From Melastoma dodecandrum (Eukaryota > Streptophyta > Magnoliopsida > Myrtales > Melastomataceae): DNA of 64,000 nucleotides. Below, piece by piece: positions 46,901 to 56,859 of the stretch (the stretch's first letter is position 1; each line of letters opens with the position of its first letter). The stretch covers positions 4,216,001 through 4,280,000 of the forward strand of contig JARUPY010000538.1 of the NCBI GenBank assembly GCA_029817715.1, given 5' to 3'. The translations under genes and the position numbers were made by a program. The notes under the pieces are model-generated. The model saw only the letters and a program-made list of their open reading frames with translations, searched no databases and was not told where the DNA came from.

Positions 46901-49218
46901 AATTGTCGCACAAAGGCCACCTCTTCCTCAGACGTCTCATCAAGGAGTGCATCTTCCGTCGGTAACTCATAGGCTTCTAGAATAGTCTCGACGGTAACCT
47001 CCTCAAGTATGTCCATGTACCTGCATTCATCAACTTCATTAGGCATCTTCATGGCCTTATCCATGTTGAATGTTACCTCTTGGTCGTGGACTCTCATGGT
47101 GAGCTCTCCTTTCTGGACATCGATTAATGTCCTCCCCGTTGCTAAGAACGGTCTTCCCAGGATGATGGGAACCTCCCGGTCCTCCTCGTAATCTAGGATG
47201 ACGAAGTCCGCGGGGAAGATGAACCTGTCCACTTTCACCAAAACATCTTCCACAATACCCTTCGGGTAAGTATAAGACCGGTCAGCTAATTGTAAGGTCA
47301 GCGATGTTGGTCTCACCTCTCCGATGTTCAGTTTCTTGAACACCGAAAATGGCATCAAATTGATGCTCGCCCCTAAATCACATAAAGCATGACCAAAAAA
47401 ATCAGTCCCAATGTGACAAGGGATGGTGAACTTACCAGGATCCTTAAGCTTTGGCGGTAGTCTCCTTTGAACAATTGCACTGCATTCCTCGGTCAACGAG
47501 ATCGTTTCGTGACCACCAAGCTTCCGCTTCTTTGACAGGATATCCTTCATGAACTTCACGTAGCTTGGCATTTGCTCGAGCGCCTCCGCGAAAGGGATAT
47601 TGATCTGCAGCTTTTTAAACACTTCAAGAAACTTTTTGAATTGCTGCTCGTCAGTGTGCTTCTTTAAATGCTGCGGAAACGGAACTTGAGGAATAATAGG
47701 AACTACAGGCATAGGATCAGTACGTACCGGTGTTTCAATACTCTGATGCTCAGAGTCCTTTCTAGACTCCGTCTCACGTACCTTAGCCTGACGTTTCTCC
47801 CTAGCTTGCTCTTTTTCGGCCTCTTGCCGCTCAAACTCCTCTTCCAGGTCCTTCCCGTTTCGGAGGGTAATAGCACTGCAGTTTTCTCGATTCTTGGGGT
47901 TGAGCTCTGTGTTGCTCGGAAACGTCCCCTGCGGTCTTATCACCAATGATCCTGCTATCTGCCCCATCTGCATCTCGAGCTGCTTGATCGAGGTCGCGTG
48001 GTCCTTCAGTATGAGCTCCTGCTGCTTCCTCGTCTCCTCTTGCTGTTTCCGAACCTCCTCATTGCTAGCCAGAACCTGTCTCAACAAATCTTCAACACTA
48101 GACTTAGGTTCACTTACGGGTTGTCGCATCGGTGGTGCAAATCCCGGTGGCTGGTTTGGTCGCGAAGGCCCGACATCCTGATGCTCCTGATTATTTCTCC
48201 ACGAGAAATTGGGGTGGTTGCGCCATCCTGAATTGTACGTGTTGGAGTACGGGTTATTCCTGTTGGTGCCTCCCACGTAGTTCGCCTCTTCAGCCTCTTG
48301 CAATTCCATCACCTGCAAATTAGAACGAGGTGGAGGGTTAGCATTTTGAGTCGACGTACGCAACGCCGCCATCTCTTTGGTCAGTGTCTCTAGCTGAGCG
48401 CTGAGGGCGGTGATAGCATCTATCTGATGATGTCCTCCTCCTCTTGCTGGTGCTCTCCTTTGGCCATTTGTCGCCATCGCCTCGAACAAATCCAAAGCGT
48501 CATCCGGTGTCTTGTTCATTATGGTACCTCCTGCGGCTGAATCGATGGTAGATTGGAGTTGCTCCGCTAGCCCGTCGTAGAAGCTCTGAACCAACATCCA
48601 CTTGGGGATGTCATGGTGGGGGCATAGCCTCTGCAGCTCCTTGAATCGATCCCACGCTTCGTACATGGATTCACCGGCTAGTTGGCGGAATGAGGTGATG
48701 TCGTTCCGTATCTTCACAGTTCGGCTCGGCGGATAGTACTTGGACAGGAAGTGCTTGCGGAGGTCGTCCCATGAACTGACTGACTCTCCTGGCAGCGAAT
48801 ACAGCCACGCTCTGGCTTTATCTCGAAGCGAGAACGGGAACAGCCGCAACTTGATTGCTTCTGCTGATACTCCGTGGTACCTGAAAGTGCCACACAAATC
48901 TTCAAAACGCGTTAGGTGCCAGTGCGGATCTTCGTTAATTAAACCACCAAAATTTGAATTTTCAATCATATGAATAATAGATGGTTTAATTTCAAAAGTA
49001 TCCGCCTGAATTTCAGGACGGAGGAAACCAGCATGATTCTGTGGCGTCGGCTGTGCGTAATCCCGCATTGTCCTCGGCGGTTGCTGCGCCGCAATGTCGA
49101 CGATGTTGTCGTTGTTCGCGTTCGCCATTGTGTCTCTCTGACCCCTTCTCAAAATCCGAAACGTTCGCTCGATTTCAGGGTCAAAGAGTAGCTCTTTGTC
49201 ACCTTTGCGATGTCGCAT
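43936..49218 (-). CDS. retroelement gag-pol polyprotein, intact
   Basis: A single 1760-codon frame without stops. In order: gag (about residues 90-210, [18 protein letters not shown]); a linker with Gln/Glu-rich coiled-coil sequence (about 380-500); aspartic protease with [11 protein letters not shown] (about 613); reverse transcriptase with FMDDFSVYG (about 1041); RNase H; integrase HHCC zinc finger ([21 protein letters not shown]) and catalytic acids in WGIDFMGPF (about 1469), IISDGGAHF (about 1526) and [11 protein letters not shown] (about 1563); and a C-terminal GPFQITQV motif without chromodomain. All catalytic signatures are present, so this copy may be competent or very young. Gag and pol share one frame, so no frameshift is needed. 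Confidence 0.96.
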   Translation of the reverse strand: MRHRKGDKELLFDPEIERTFRILRRGQRDTMANANNDNIVDIAAQQPPRTMRDYAQPTPQNHAGFLRPEIQADTFEIKPSIIHMIENSNFGGLINEDPHWHLTRFEDLCGTFRYHGVSAEAIKLRLFPFSLRDKARAWLYSLPGESVSSWDDLRKHFLSKYYPPSRTVKIRNDITSFRQLAGESMYEAWDRFKELQRLCPHHDIPKWMLVQSFYDGLAEQLQSTIDSAAGGTIMNKTPDDALDLFEAMATNGQRRAPARGGGHHQIDAITALSAQLETLTKEMAALRTSTQNANPPPRSNLQVMELQEAEEANYVGGTNRNNPYSNTYNSGWRNHPNFSWRNNQEHQDVGPSRPNQPPGFAPPMRQPVSEPKSSVEDLLRQVLASNEEVRKQQEETRKQQELILKDHATSIKQLEMQMGQIAGSLVIRPQGTFPSNTELNPKNRENCSAITLRNGKDLEEEFERQEAEKEQAREKRQAKVRETESRKDSEHQSIETPVRTDPMPVVPIIPQVPFPQHLKKHTDEQQFKKFLEVFKKLQINIPFAEALEQMPSYVKFMKDILSKKRKLGGHETISLTEECSAIVQRRLPPKLKDPGKFTIPCHIGTDFFGHALCDLGASINLMPFSVFKKLNIGEVRPTSLTLQLADRSYTYPKGIVEDVLVKVDRFIFPADFVILDYEEDREVPIILGRPFLATGRTLIDVQKGELTMRVHDQEVTFNMDKAMKMPNEVDECRYMDILEEVTVETILEAYELPTEDALLDETSEEEVAFVRQFQRVEPLDRPETTIKPSIEEPPKLELKPLPDHLRYSYLGKDNTLPVIISSSLTNEQEEMLLRMLREHQTAIGWTIADIKGISPAICMHKIVLDSEKKASVEHQRRLNPHMKEVVRKEVIKWLDAGIIYPISDSSWVSPVQCVPKKGGITVVENSKNELIPTRTVTGWRICMDYRKLNAATCKDHFPLPFIDQMLDRLAGKSFYCFLDGYSGYNQIAIAPEDQEKTTFTCPYGTFAFRRMPFGLCNAPATFQRCMQAIFSDMIEKTIEVFMDDFSVYGLSFTNCLDNLAAVLARCERTNLILNWEKCHFMVREGIVLGHRISESGIEVDKAKVETIEKLPPPTSVKGVRSFLGHAGFYRRFIKDFSKITKPLCNLLEKDAPFLFDGKCMEAFHTLKERLVSSPIIVAPDWNLPFELMCDASDLAVGAVLGQKKDRHFHAIYYASRTLDSAQVNYTTTEKEMLAIVFAFDKFRPYLIGSSVIVHTDHAAIRYLISKADSKPRLIRWVLLLQEFDLTIVDWKGFENQVADHLSRLEEGTTSTTISTLINDSFPDEQLFAVEVAAPWYADYVNYIVANIFPPDMSSQQRKRFVHDVKFYMWDEPLLFRKCADQVIRRCVPEEEIRPILEQCHASPYGGHHGGHKTAAKVLQSGFYWPSLFKDAYSFVARCDRCQRVGNISRRDEMPLNSILEVELFDVWGIDFMGPFIDSFKNKYILVAVDYVSKWVEAIALPTNDARGVLKFLRQIFTRFGTPRAIISDGGAHFCNNKFNALMRKYGVKHKVALPYHPQTCGQVEVSNREIKRILEKTVSVNRKDWSTKLDEALWAYRTAFKTPIGTSPYKLVYGKACHLPVELEHKAYWAVQKLNMDPSAAGEQRLLQLNEMEEFRKDAYENARIYKEKTKIWHDRRLKDRKFSPGQFVLLFNSRLRLFPGKLKSRWSGPFQITQVLPFGVLELVGTDDSNRFKVNASRVKAYMGGVVHREPGTLAMEDA

Positions 49219-49301
49219 ACACCTGCAAAAAGTGAAAAAGAGAATCAGCGACTACAATTGAAAATTGCTGAAGAAAATTAGCAAATAAATTCTAAAACTA
49301 G

Positions 49302-49319
49302 TCCCCGGCAGCGGCGCCA
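49302..49319 (-). other. primer-binding site (tRNA-Asp type)
   Basis: In element orientation TGGCGCCGCTGCCGGGGA, 6 nt inside the 5' LTR. This is one mismatch from the complement of the plant tRNA-Asp 3' end as I recall it. It fixes the orientation of the element. Confidence 0.88.
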
Positions 49320-49325
49320 AAAACT

Positions 49326-50580
49326 TGTTCGAACCAAATCGCACACGCAAGTATACGGGTCGCGCAAGTAATATAATGATGAGAAAAAGTATCGTTCCCA
49401 CGAGGACTAGTTAGAACCTACTGCCGATTACCAGCAAGTCTCAGATTCTAGCCGTAAACAGTTAACTGATTTAATGAGTTGATGCAAGTAACTAAAATTG
49501 CAGAAAACAAAAGTAAAGCAGTAGTCAATGGAAGAAAAGCCTAGGACTATGAATCCCCTATCGTTTCATCAATTATCCGCACTCTCTCTTCCTCAATTCA
49601 TTCAGTTTCTGCGTTTACTAACCGCAATTCCTAAATAGTCGTTATACCTCTCTCGAGTGTGTAACGGTGAATCAGCGAACACTCATAAACCTATATCTCT
49701 ACAGCGTGTTACGAGTATCTACGATTCCTTAAACTCCAATTGCTAATCGGTTACCCACGAGTGTATATCTCTATACTCTCTAATTAACCCGATCTCTCAG
49801 CCTTAACTCAGGTTACGTTTCCTCTCTTCTAATCCTAAGTCTCTCTCGAGTTCACTTAGCGATGAGGAATCAAACAAACCGGCGATCAACCCGATAAGTA
49901 GGCAATGCACACAAGGAAACGTAAGAAAACGCAGAAACTTCATAAATTAAATCTGAAAAGAGCGTAGACAACCGACTACGCGAATCGGTTCATCACAATC
50001 CTATAAAGCAAATTAGTTCGACATCGGAAACATCATGAAAACGCAGAAACTAAGGGAAGGCATGAAGAACTCCCTCAAGATCTTCAATTCTCCGTTTCCG
50101 GCCGTCAAGAGGTATCTCTGATAACCCTAAACCGAGTCCTCACAAAGGTTTTTATACTAGGACTTCTAAGGAAATAATAAAGGAAACCAAATAAAATATC
50201 TCAAGTTGATCCTCGTCCGGCGCGGCCGCACCTCACGTTCTGCCTCTTAGCTCCTCTTCTAATCCTCCTGGTGCGGCCGCATCTCCAGTTAGTGCGGCCG
50301 CACCTTGAATTCTGCTCATCTCGTCCTCCCTTTGCTCTTCATGTGTGGCCGCATCTCTGCTTGGTGCGGCCACACCTTCACGTCTGTCCATTCCTCCTCC
50401 ATTTATACGGCTTCCTCCTCATGGATTTCGCTCCGTATCACTCGTTTCCCTACAAAGCAACATATACGTGCACACTCCAAAACAAACCATGAGAAACGCA
50501 CAAACGAGACTAAACAACGGAAACTAACATCGAATTTGTTCTAAAATGTGATTTGTAACTCTAATTTCTTAGAGTTATCA
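49326..50580 (-). repeat. LTR copy B (1255 bp), 5' LTR of the retroelement
   Basis: Same termini as copy A (TGTTCGAACC to GAGTTATCA in + orientation). It lacks 90 bp between two GCGGCCGCAC repeats near 50222. It is followed at once by GTCGA (50581-50585) and the DUF761 5' half, which is the original insertion junction. Confidence 0.93.
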
Positions 50581-51271
50581 GTCGACATCATCCTCCTGCG
50601 AATGATAACTCATCGCCCTCTGTAGCCTCCCCCTAGAAGAAGGATTTCAACCTTCTGACTCGCTGAACGAGTCATTCCCACTATCGTCCACACACACCCT
50701 CAAGCCGGGGCGGTCACTGAAGCTCGGCAAACGCTTGCTCGAGGACACCAAGGGCAGCCACCTGCGAATATCAAAACCGAGAATAAACTTTATCTTGTTC
50801 ACCGCCCTCCTAAGGCGACCGAGAAACATCCAATTCTCCATGTGTTGACGTTGAAAGAATGTCGGCTTCGGAGGGAATATATTCATAAGGGGAAGATAAA
50901 GGATACGGAATGGATCAAGACTTGTTCCTTGGTGTAAATATGGCGTGGGAAGGAACGAGGAAAGGGAAGATTGCATGATGGACAGAGGGGGTGCCGTGCG
51001 TGCATCACCAAACAAAACAATATACGCGGGAGCATGGATTCAATCAACTCTTTTCATGCAAGAAAACTCCATAACTTTTTGATCTGGAAGGATCCGTTGA
51101 CTCTTGAATTATCATGTAATAGAATTTCTTTTCAACTCGTTTTTTCTTCACGCTTTTCCGCAATTCGATTTTATTATTGATGTGTTCGATCGACATACAT
51201 ATGATATAAGCACGAACGATGACATCGCTGTTTCTGTCTCCAATCCCAGTTTGCGATAATCTAACGCGATA
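50581..51271 (-). pseudogene. DUF761 5' half, right copy, and its upstream region
   Basis: The coding part runs from MENW at 50841 to the LTR junction at 50581. A C at 50648, where the left copy has G, creates a TGA (50647-50649) that ends the frame 22 codons earlier. The remainder of the match (to 51271) is upstream sequence. There is no 3' half on this side, since the retroelement occupies the gene. Confidence 0.85.
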
Positions 51272-53574
51272 TCGGTAATCGGCGAGGAGGGAAAACTTAG
51301 TGCCGCGATCGCTTACCTTCTTCCCTTAACCATTTGTGTGGAACAAGCTTGTCTGTGGAGGATTTTCTAACACAGTGATTTGCGGCTATTATTTTTGTTA
51401 TATAATTAACCATATTTGATGACATTAACATTTGAAACTTCGCAACGTTTGCGAAAACCTCCTCGCGGGTACGTTATTCAAATTGAATCATATTTGCGAA
51501 AGAGTTTTTTGCATCTTTCCTTTGATGTCGACCCTGTCATTGCAATGTACTCATATATGGGATTAATGTTTGATGTAAGGCGACGTTTGAGCATTGCGAA
51601 CAAAGGTATATAATAGGTTTCATATATGGTAAAGTTCGAGCGTGCCAAACAAACTAGTAAACAGGGAGGTGTTGATTCAGTCGGCTTTTTGCATTGAAGA
51701 AGACTTGAACACTGCAGTTGATGAATGATACAATATGTGAACGACTTGTTTTATTCATGTTTTCACTCATATCGGTTTTGTTATACGAGTTGAAGCACGT
51801 TCGTATTTTCTCCGCGTCAACATAATGCAGTATTGGGGTCTTTGGTTTCCGAAATGGAATGAGAAGCGGAATAGAATGGAGGAAGGGATTGAACGAAATG
51901 TCTCTGTATCCTAGGAAGAGAATGAATGGAATGGAATGCAATTCTGACTCATTTTGCAAAACCAAACGCCGGAATGAGTCGAAGTAGAATCAAATCTATT
52001 CCATTTCGGGTGCGATTCCGGAAACCAAACACACTTTTAAGTTCTATCGGAACGAGGGATTTATGATGACATCACGAGGGGCTGCAATTTGAGACGGGTT
52101 TAGGTGAAAGCTAGGGACGCCATCGCTTTACCTTTTCTCCTAGGAACAAGAGGGTTTGTCTTGGAGTGTTTTCTAAACAGTGATTGGGAGCTAATTGTCA
52201 TTGAACCATCGTTCGAAACGATGACATATGAAACATCGATGAAAAATGTAAAAACAAAATTTAAAATTTCCCAGACATTGGTCAATATATCCTTCCGTCT
52301 TACGGTGTCATCCGAATCGAACGATCTTAATGAAACCAAACCTGTCTTGCGCGTCGCTGCTTTGACGTTGACCCCGTCTTTACATGAAATGAAATTACAT
52401 CTGTCCGAATGGTTTTTTACAATCGAGAAGAAAAATTAGAAGTCAAATGATTTAACGCGCATTAATCTCGTTATTACTCAAGTAAACGAGGTCTGGCATC
52501 ATCCTAAGGGAGTCCATGAGAGGAAACCCTTCATTTCTCGAACTCGGGTTCGGGTCGGTGGCGGTGGCATGCCTTCTTCATCGTGTGTCGGTGGGAAGGC
52601 TATAACGATGTCATATTCAACATGTACAACGTCTCACAGCTTCCACGAGAGGCGAAAATCTTCTTGGGGGCGGGGACTTGCGGGTCCATTTCCTTGTCTG
52701 TCCGCATCTTCTAGCGAAAATCATCCAGTCCCCTCGCGGAAGGTTTCACCCTTGTTCTCATTCGACGATATTTGAGGTGGGAAATGGACAGAAGAAAGAC
52801 GTACACGACAAGTGGATAGCGTCCGAAGGTGTCTTGCAATAATGCAAAGCAAGACAGGAAAGAAGACTTTTTTTTTTTTTTAAGGGAACTCGTTTGTCCA
52901 GACCATTTTCCTTTGTTGTTTCCAACCCTTATTGTTCAACCAACTCATTTATGTTTCTGACAAGGCGCAATCGATCAATCATTCATTCAAAAGTTTCACC
53001 ACTCCCCCCCCACCCCACAATCCCAAACCGAAAGGGATAAATTTCAAATAAATGGTTGATCAAATCTCAGGAAAGAGTCATTTCAAACACTCAATAAATG
53101 ACGGACAGGACGCAGACTTTAGCTCTCCAAGCCGATATTTCGACATGAATTATGTATCGAAGATTATATTTACAAGTTTGTGTTCATATATAGTTTAAAA
53201 CACCATTCGGGTATATAACATTTCGAGATGCTTATAAAAGTATGCGTAGAGGACTCCAAGACCGTACCCATTGCAGAAACTATATATAGTAGCAGTTATG
53301 ACGTAACTCGAGTTTTCTGGCATTAAAACGATCGTTGACAAATCCTACTTGCTCGGGGCTGATGGACACTTTGAGACTTTTTTGGAAGGTCATTTCGTTC
53401 TTGTCCCTTTTGGCCCAGCTGAGCTGTTTCCCATGATTTCCGTTTTGTCATGAACGACCAAATTGTTGCACACGATGACATTCAAATAATTATGGTTTGG
53501 GGTTGGAAGGAAATATGAACCGGTCAATAGAATGGGGCACCCCCCACCATCCCCTTTTGTTTTTCATTTTTATA
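51272..53574. other. intergenic with a diverged direct repeat
   Basis: No supported gene. Two blocks at about 51300-51445 and 52120-52235 are diverged copies of each other (shared GGAACAAG, TTTTCTAA.ACAGTGATT, GATGACAT..GAAAC). They flank the MITE-like element at 51834-52034. The rest is unrecognised. Confidence 0.5.
51834..52034. mobile_element. MITE-like element, TTTGGTTTCC termini
   Basis: The left end TCTTTGGTTTCCGAAATGGAA and right end GATTCCGGAAACCAAACACA are inverted repeats around a GAATGGAATG-rich core. This layout is common among plant Tourist or hAT MITEs. The TSD is unclear. Confidence 0.65.
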
Positions 53575-54831
53575 CCGGCCAAATTATCAAATCTACCCTG
53601 AACTTTGGCCCGTTTTTTCGATTTACCCAAAACTTTCAATAATATCATCAGCTAGCCTAACGTTTCTCCGTTATCTCAAATATAACCTCTGTCCACGTGA
53701 CCCTCGGACGGAAACTGACGTGGCTCCGACGTGTCCTTGACGCCGTTAAATCGCCATTTTCTTCCGAAGCCAAATTATCAAATATACCCTGAACTTTGGC
53801 CCGTTTTTTCGATTTACCCAAAACTTTCAATAATATTATCAGCTAGCCTCACGTTTCTCCGTTATCTCAAATATGACATCCGTCCACCCGACCCTCGGAC
53901 GGAAAGTGACGTGGCTCCGGTGTGTTTTTTTCCCTAAATTTCGATTTCCCCAATTTCGAATCCCTAAATTTCGATTTCCCCAATTTCGGCCCCAAATCAA
54001 ACTGCACCCAAACCCTAATCGACATCAGGATTCCACCAACCCTCCTCCCGCTTCCCGTCCGCAACTCCTTCCATACACCCTCCCTCCTATTTGCAGTTTC
54101 CTCTTCAATCCTTCCCCCGCCGTAGCCCCCTCCTGTTTGCAGGTTGTTTGACAGATGTACCAAAAAAAACCTGCAAACGGGAGGGGGCTGCGGCGGGAGA
54201 GTGAGCTCCTGTGGGGAAAGGATTGAAGAGGGAACCGCGAACGGGAGGGAGGCTGTAGGGAGGGAGTTGCAAACGGGAGGCGGGAAGAGGGTTGGTGGAA
54301 TACTGATTTCGATTAGGGTTTGGGTGTAGTTTGATTTGATGCCGAAATTGGGGAAATCGGAATTTAGGGATTCGAAATTGGGGAAATCGAAATTTAGGAA
54401 AATCGAGATTGGGGAAATCGAAAGTAGGGTACGTCATGTCAGCTAATGTCGTAAGAAAATGGTGGTTTAACGGCGTCTGGAAACATGCCGGAGCCACGTC
54501 AGTTTTCGTCCGAGAGTCGGGTGGACGGATATCGTATTTGAGATGACGGAAAAACGTGAGGCTAGCTGATGATATTATTGAAAGTTCTGAGTAAATCGGA
54601 AAAACGATTCAAAGTTCACGGTATATTTTATAATTTGGCTTCGGAAGAAAACGGTGATTTAACGGCGTCAAAGACACGTCGAAGCCACGTCAGTTTCCGT
54701 CCGAGGGTCAGGTGGACGGGGGTTATATTTGAGATAACGGAGAAACGTTAGGCTAGTTGATGATATTATTGAAAGTTCTGGGTAAATCGGAAAAACGGGC
54801 CAAAGTTCATGGTAGATTTGATAATTTGGCC
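53575..54831. mobile_element. 1.26-kb fold-back element with tandemly doubled ends
   Basis: Two inverted arms of roughly 580 and 660 bp meet near 54160. Each arm carries the terminal unit (CCAAATTATCAAAT.TACCC, AACTTTGGCCCGTTTTTTCG, ACGTTTCTCCGTTATCTCAA) twice, about 191 bp apart on the left (53579 and 53770). An inner block repeats TTTCGATTTCCCCAATTTCG. The flanks share TTTTATA (53568-53574 and 54832-54838), a likely TSD. There is no coding capacity. Confidence 0.88.
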
Positions 54832-54850
54832 TTTTATATATATATTAAAA

Positions 54851-55118
54851 GTCCAAATAATTAATTCTACCCCGAAGTTTTTCTAATTTACCTTAAATTT
54901 TTTAAAATATCATCACATATTCCAACGTTTGGCTGATATATCAATTTTAATCACCGTTAATCGAATGTGATGATATTTTGAAAAGTTTATAGTAGATCGT
55001 TAACGGTGGTTAAAATTGATATAACGACCAAACATTAGGATGTGTAATGATATTTTGAAAAGTTTAGAGTAGATAGGAAAAAACAATCAAACTTTAGGAT
55101 CGAATTGATCATTTGGCT
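54851..55118. mobile_element. second inverted-repeat MITE
   Basis: The left arm (GTCCAAATAATTAATTCTACC, then AAAATATCATCACATATTCC) is inverted in the right arm ending ATTGATCATTTGGCTT. The wording of its ends resembles the neighbouring fold-back element, suggesting a related family. It begins about 20 bp beyond the right end of that element. TSD uncertain. Confidence 0.7.
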
Positions 55119-55667
55119 TATATAATAATCCAATGGGATGTGTCTAGGCGTAGCGTGTATTGGGAGTTCGTTTCCATTCCCATTTCCATGTACAACCTTT
55201 TCGGGTTGTTCCATCTCTAGCATTCGCTACGCAAGCTTTGTAAGTGTAAAACTCGAATGACATGTCATGGGGCTCTAAAACTCGAGCTTTCTTATCAAAT
55301 AACTTCGCTTCGGAAGTTGGTTCAACTTGTTGTTTCTAATATCAATTTAGGATATTATTTAACGAATTTTATTATGCATAGCCAGAAACATATTATGTAT
55401 AGCCAGCCAGCCCTTTAACTAATCATGACGAGTGAGTCTCAATCTTGTGTTGTAGATATTTCTTCTATCTCTTTCTCTCTTAAAGACGAGAACGAACGAA
55501 AGTGATCCGTATAACGTTTTGATACCCTTCTCCGACCGTCATCGTATAGTAATCTCTCGGTGATATGCTTGGACACTTGTGATATGAAGATACGCGAATA
55601 TACCCACGTGTACGTATCGAGGAGTAAAGTGGCTGGTTTTATTGGATTGGACTGTAAAAGAATGGAA
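55119..55667. other. 3' side of the first XTH gene
   Basis: 550 bp without supported coding sequence. The part next to 55668 should be the 3' UTR of the minus-strand XTH gene. Confidence 0.5.
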
Positions 55668-56724
55668 TTAGGAGGGGTTGGAGGAGAGGGTGCATTCAAG
55701 GGGAAGCCCCTGGGGGAACCTCTTCGGGTCGTTGCAGTAGTTGTAGATCATGTAGTTCTGCTGCACCCACTTCATCCTGTTCTTCCCTTCCGTGCTCAGC
55801 TGCTGCGTGTACCATGATGTCCCCGTCCTCATCCCTGTTGGTGATACTGACCAAGGGCAGGAGGAGGCCCCCTTGTTCCAGACGCAGGCGCTGTAGTTGA
55901 AGTTCCTGAAGGATGCGGTGAATGGGGCCTGGGACCAGTCCGTCTTGACGAGGCCTCCCCGTGTCGCCCAGTCCTCCGCATCCCACAGTGTCCCGTACAG
56001 CCTCATTGCCTGGCTCTTTGGGTAAGGCACCCCAGCCCCCTCCAGGTTCTTGTACTCCCTGATAGGGGTCCCGTCTACGTAGATGCTGATCACGTGGGGG
56101 AGGAAATACGAGTTATTTAAAGGTTCAAGGGGGAGAGGGAAGGAAGGAACCGCATGTTCAGATCGTCTGGAGGTGCTTACCAAATCTGAGAAGGGTTCCA
56201 GATGACAGAGTAGTTGTGGAAATCAGCCCTGGGGTCGAACCAGAGGTAGAACTGCTGCTCCCTGTTGCCTTTCCCCTGGCTGAATATGTTGGTGTGAAGG
56301 ACGTAAGGCTCACCCGTCGCGTTGCCGAGGAACTCCAGGTCTATTTCATCCCACGTCGACCCATCCGACTTCAACTGAAACAGAGGGCACATGGACCAAC
56401 CCATAAGTTTAGTACAAAGCGGCCCACAATCACGAAACAGGACTAGTTAGCTTTTCGCCTTACATAGTACGCGGTGACGGTACCGGCCGAGTTCCTGGGG
56501 ACGAGCTTGATCTGCATCTGGAACCATCCGTAGAGGAACTGGTTGTTGGACTGGAAGCCGGAGCCGGAGGTCCTGTCGAGGGACAACGCAATGAGCTGTC
56601 CGTTGTTTAGGATCTGCCCTCTGCCATCGCCCCATGTAACGGAAACGTCCTGGTTGAAGTTCCCAAGAACAGGGCATGCATAGACAGCCACAAGGGTGGC
56701 TAGCAACAGCCCAATATTCTTCAT
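55668..56724 (-). CDS. xyloglucan endotransglucosylase/hydrolase (XTH)
   Basis: The 290-residue model has three exons: 56724-56464, 56374-56181 and 56085-55668, 873 nt in frame. It cuts and rejoins xyloglucan in the cell wall (GH16 family). It begins with a secretory signal peptide ([21 protein letters not shown]). The catalytic motif DEIDLEFLG (about residues 96-104) has both Glu and Asp, followed by the conserved glycosylation site NAT. The C-terminal XET domain has the expected Cys pattern and [13 protein letters not shown]. Exon 2 is 194 nt, the same as in the second XTH gene. A TATA box lies 122 bp upstream. The exact XTH subgroup is not assigned. Confidence 0.95.
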
Positions 56725-56845
56725 TACCGTTCCTTCTTTCCTATTTCCTGTGGGACAAAGACTCTTTACAGAAAGAAATTTTAAGTAGACAAGTTCTTGC
56801 TTTTATATGTGGATGGATGGATGGAGGATTTTTGAAGGTGACGGG

Positions 56846-56853
56846 TATTTATA
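56846..56853 (-). promoter_or_regulatory. TATA box of the minus-strand XTH gene
   Basis: TATAAATA on the minus strand, 122 nt before the start codon, implying a 5' UTR near 90 nt. Confidence 0.65.
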
Positions 56854-56859
56854 GTGTGG

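Larger units (their letters stand above)
41405..50580 (-). mobile_element. Athila-like Ty3/gypsy retrotransposon, 3' LTR displaced
   Basis: The element is on the minus strand: 5' LTR (copy B, 49326-50580), tRNA-Asp-type primer-binding site, gag-pol (49218-43936), accessory ORF (43216-42104), then about 700 bp of 3' noncoding DNA to 41405. At that point a 3' LTR is expected, but host sequence (41404-40706) intervenes before LTR copy A. It is assigned to the non-chromovirus Athila branch by the tRNA-Asp site, DLGAS protease, FMDD reverse transcriptase, an integrase without chromodomain and a large downstream ORF. The two LTRs are almost identical, so insertion was recent. Confidence 0.88.
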
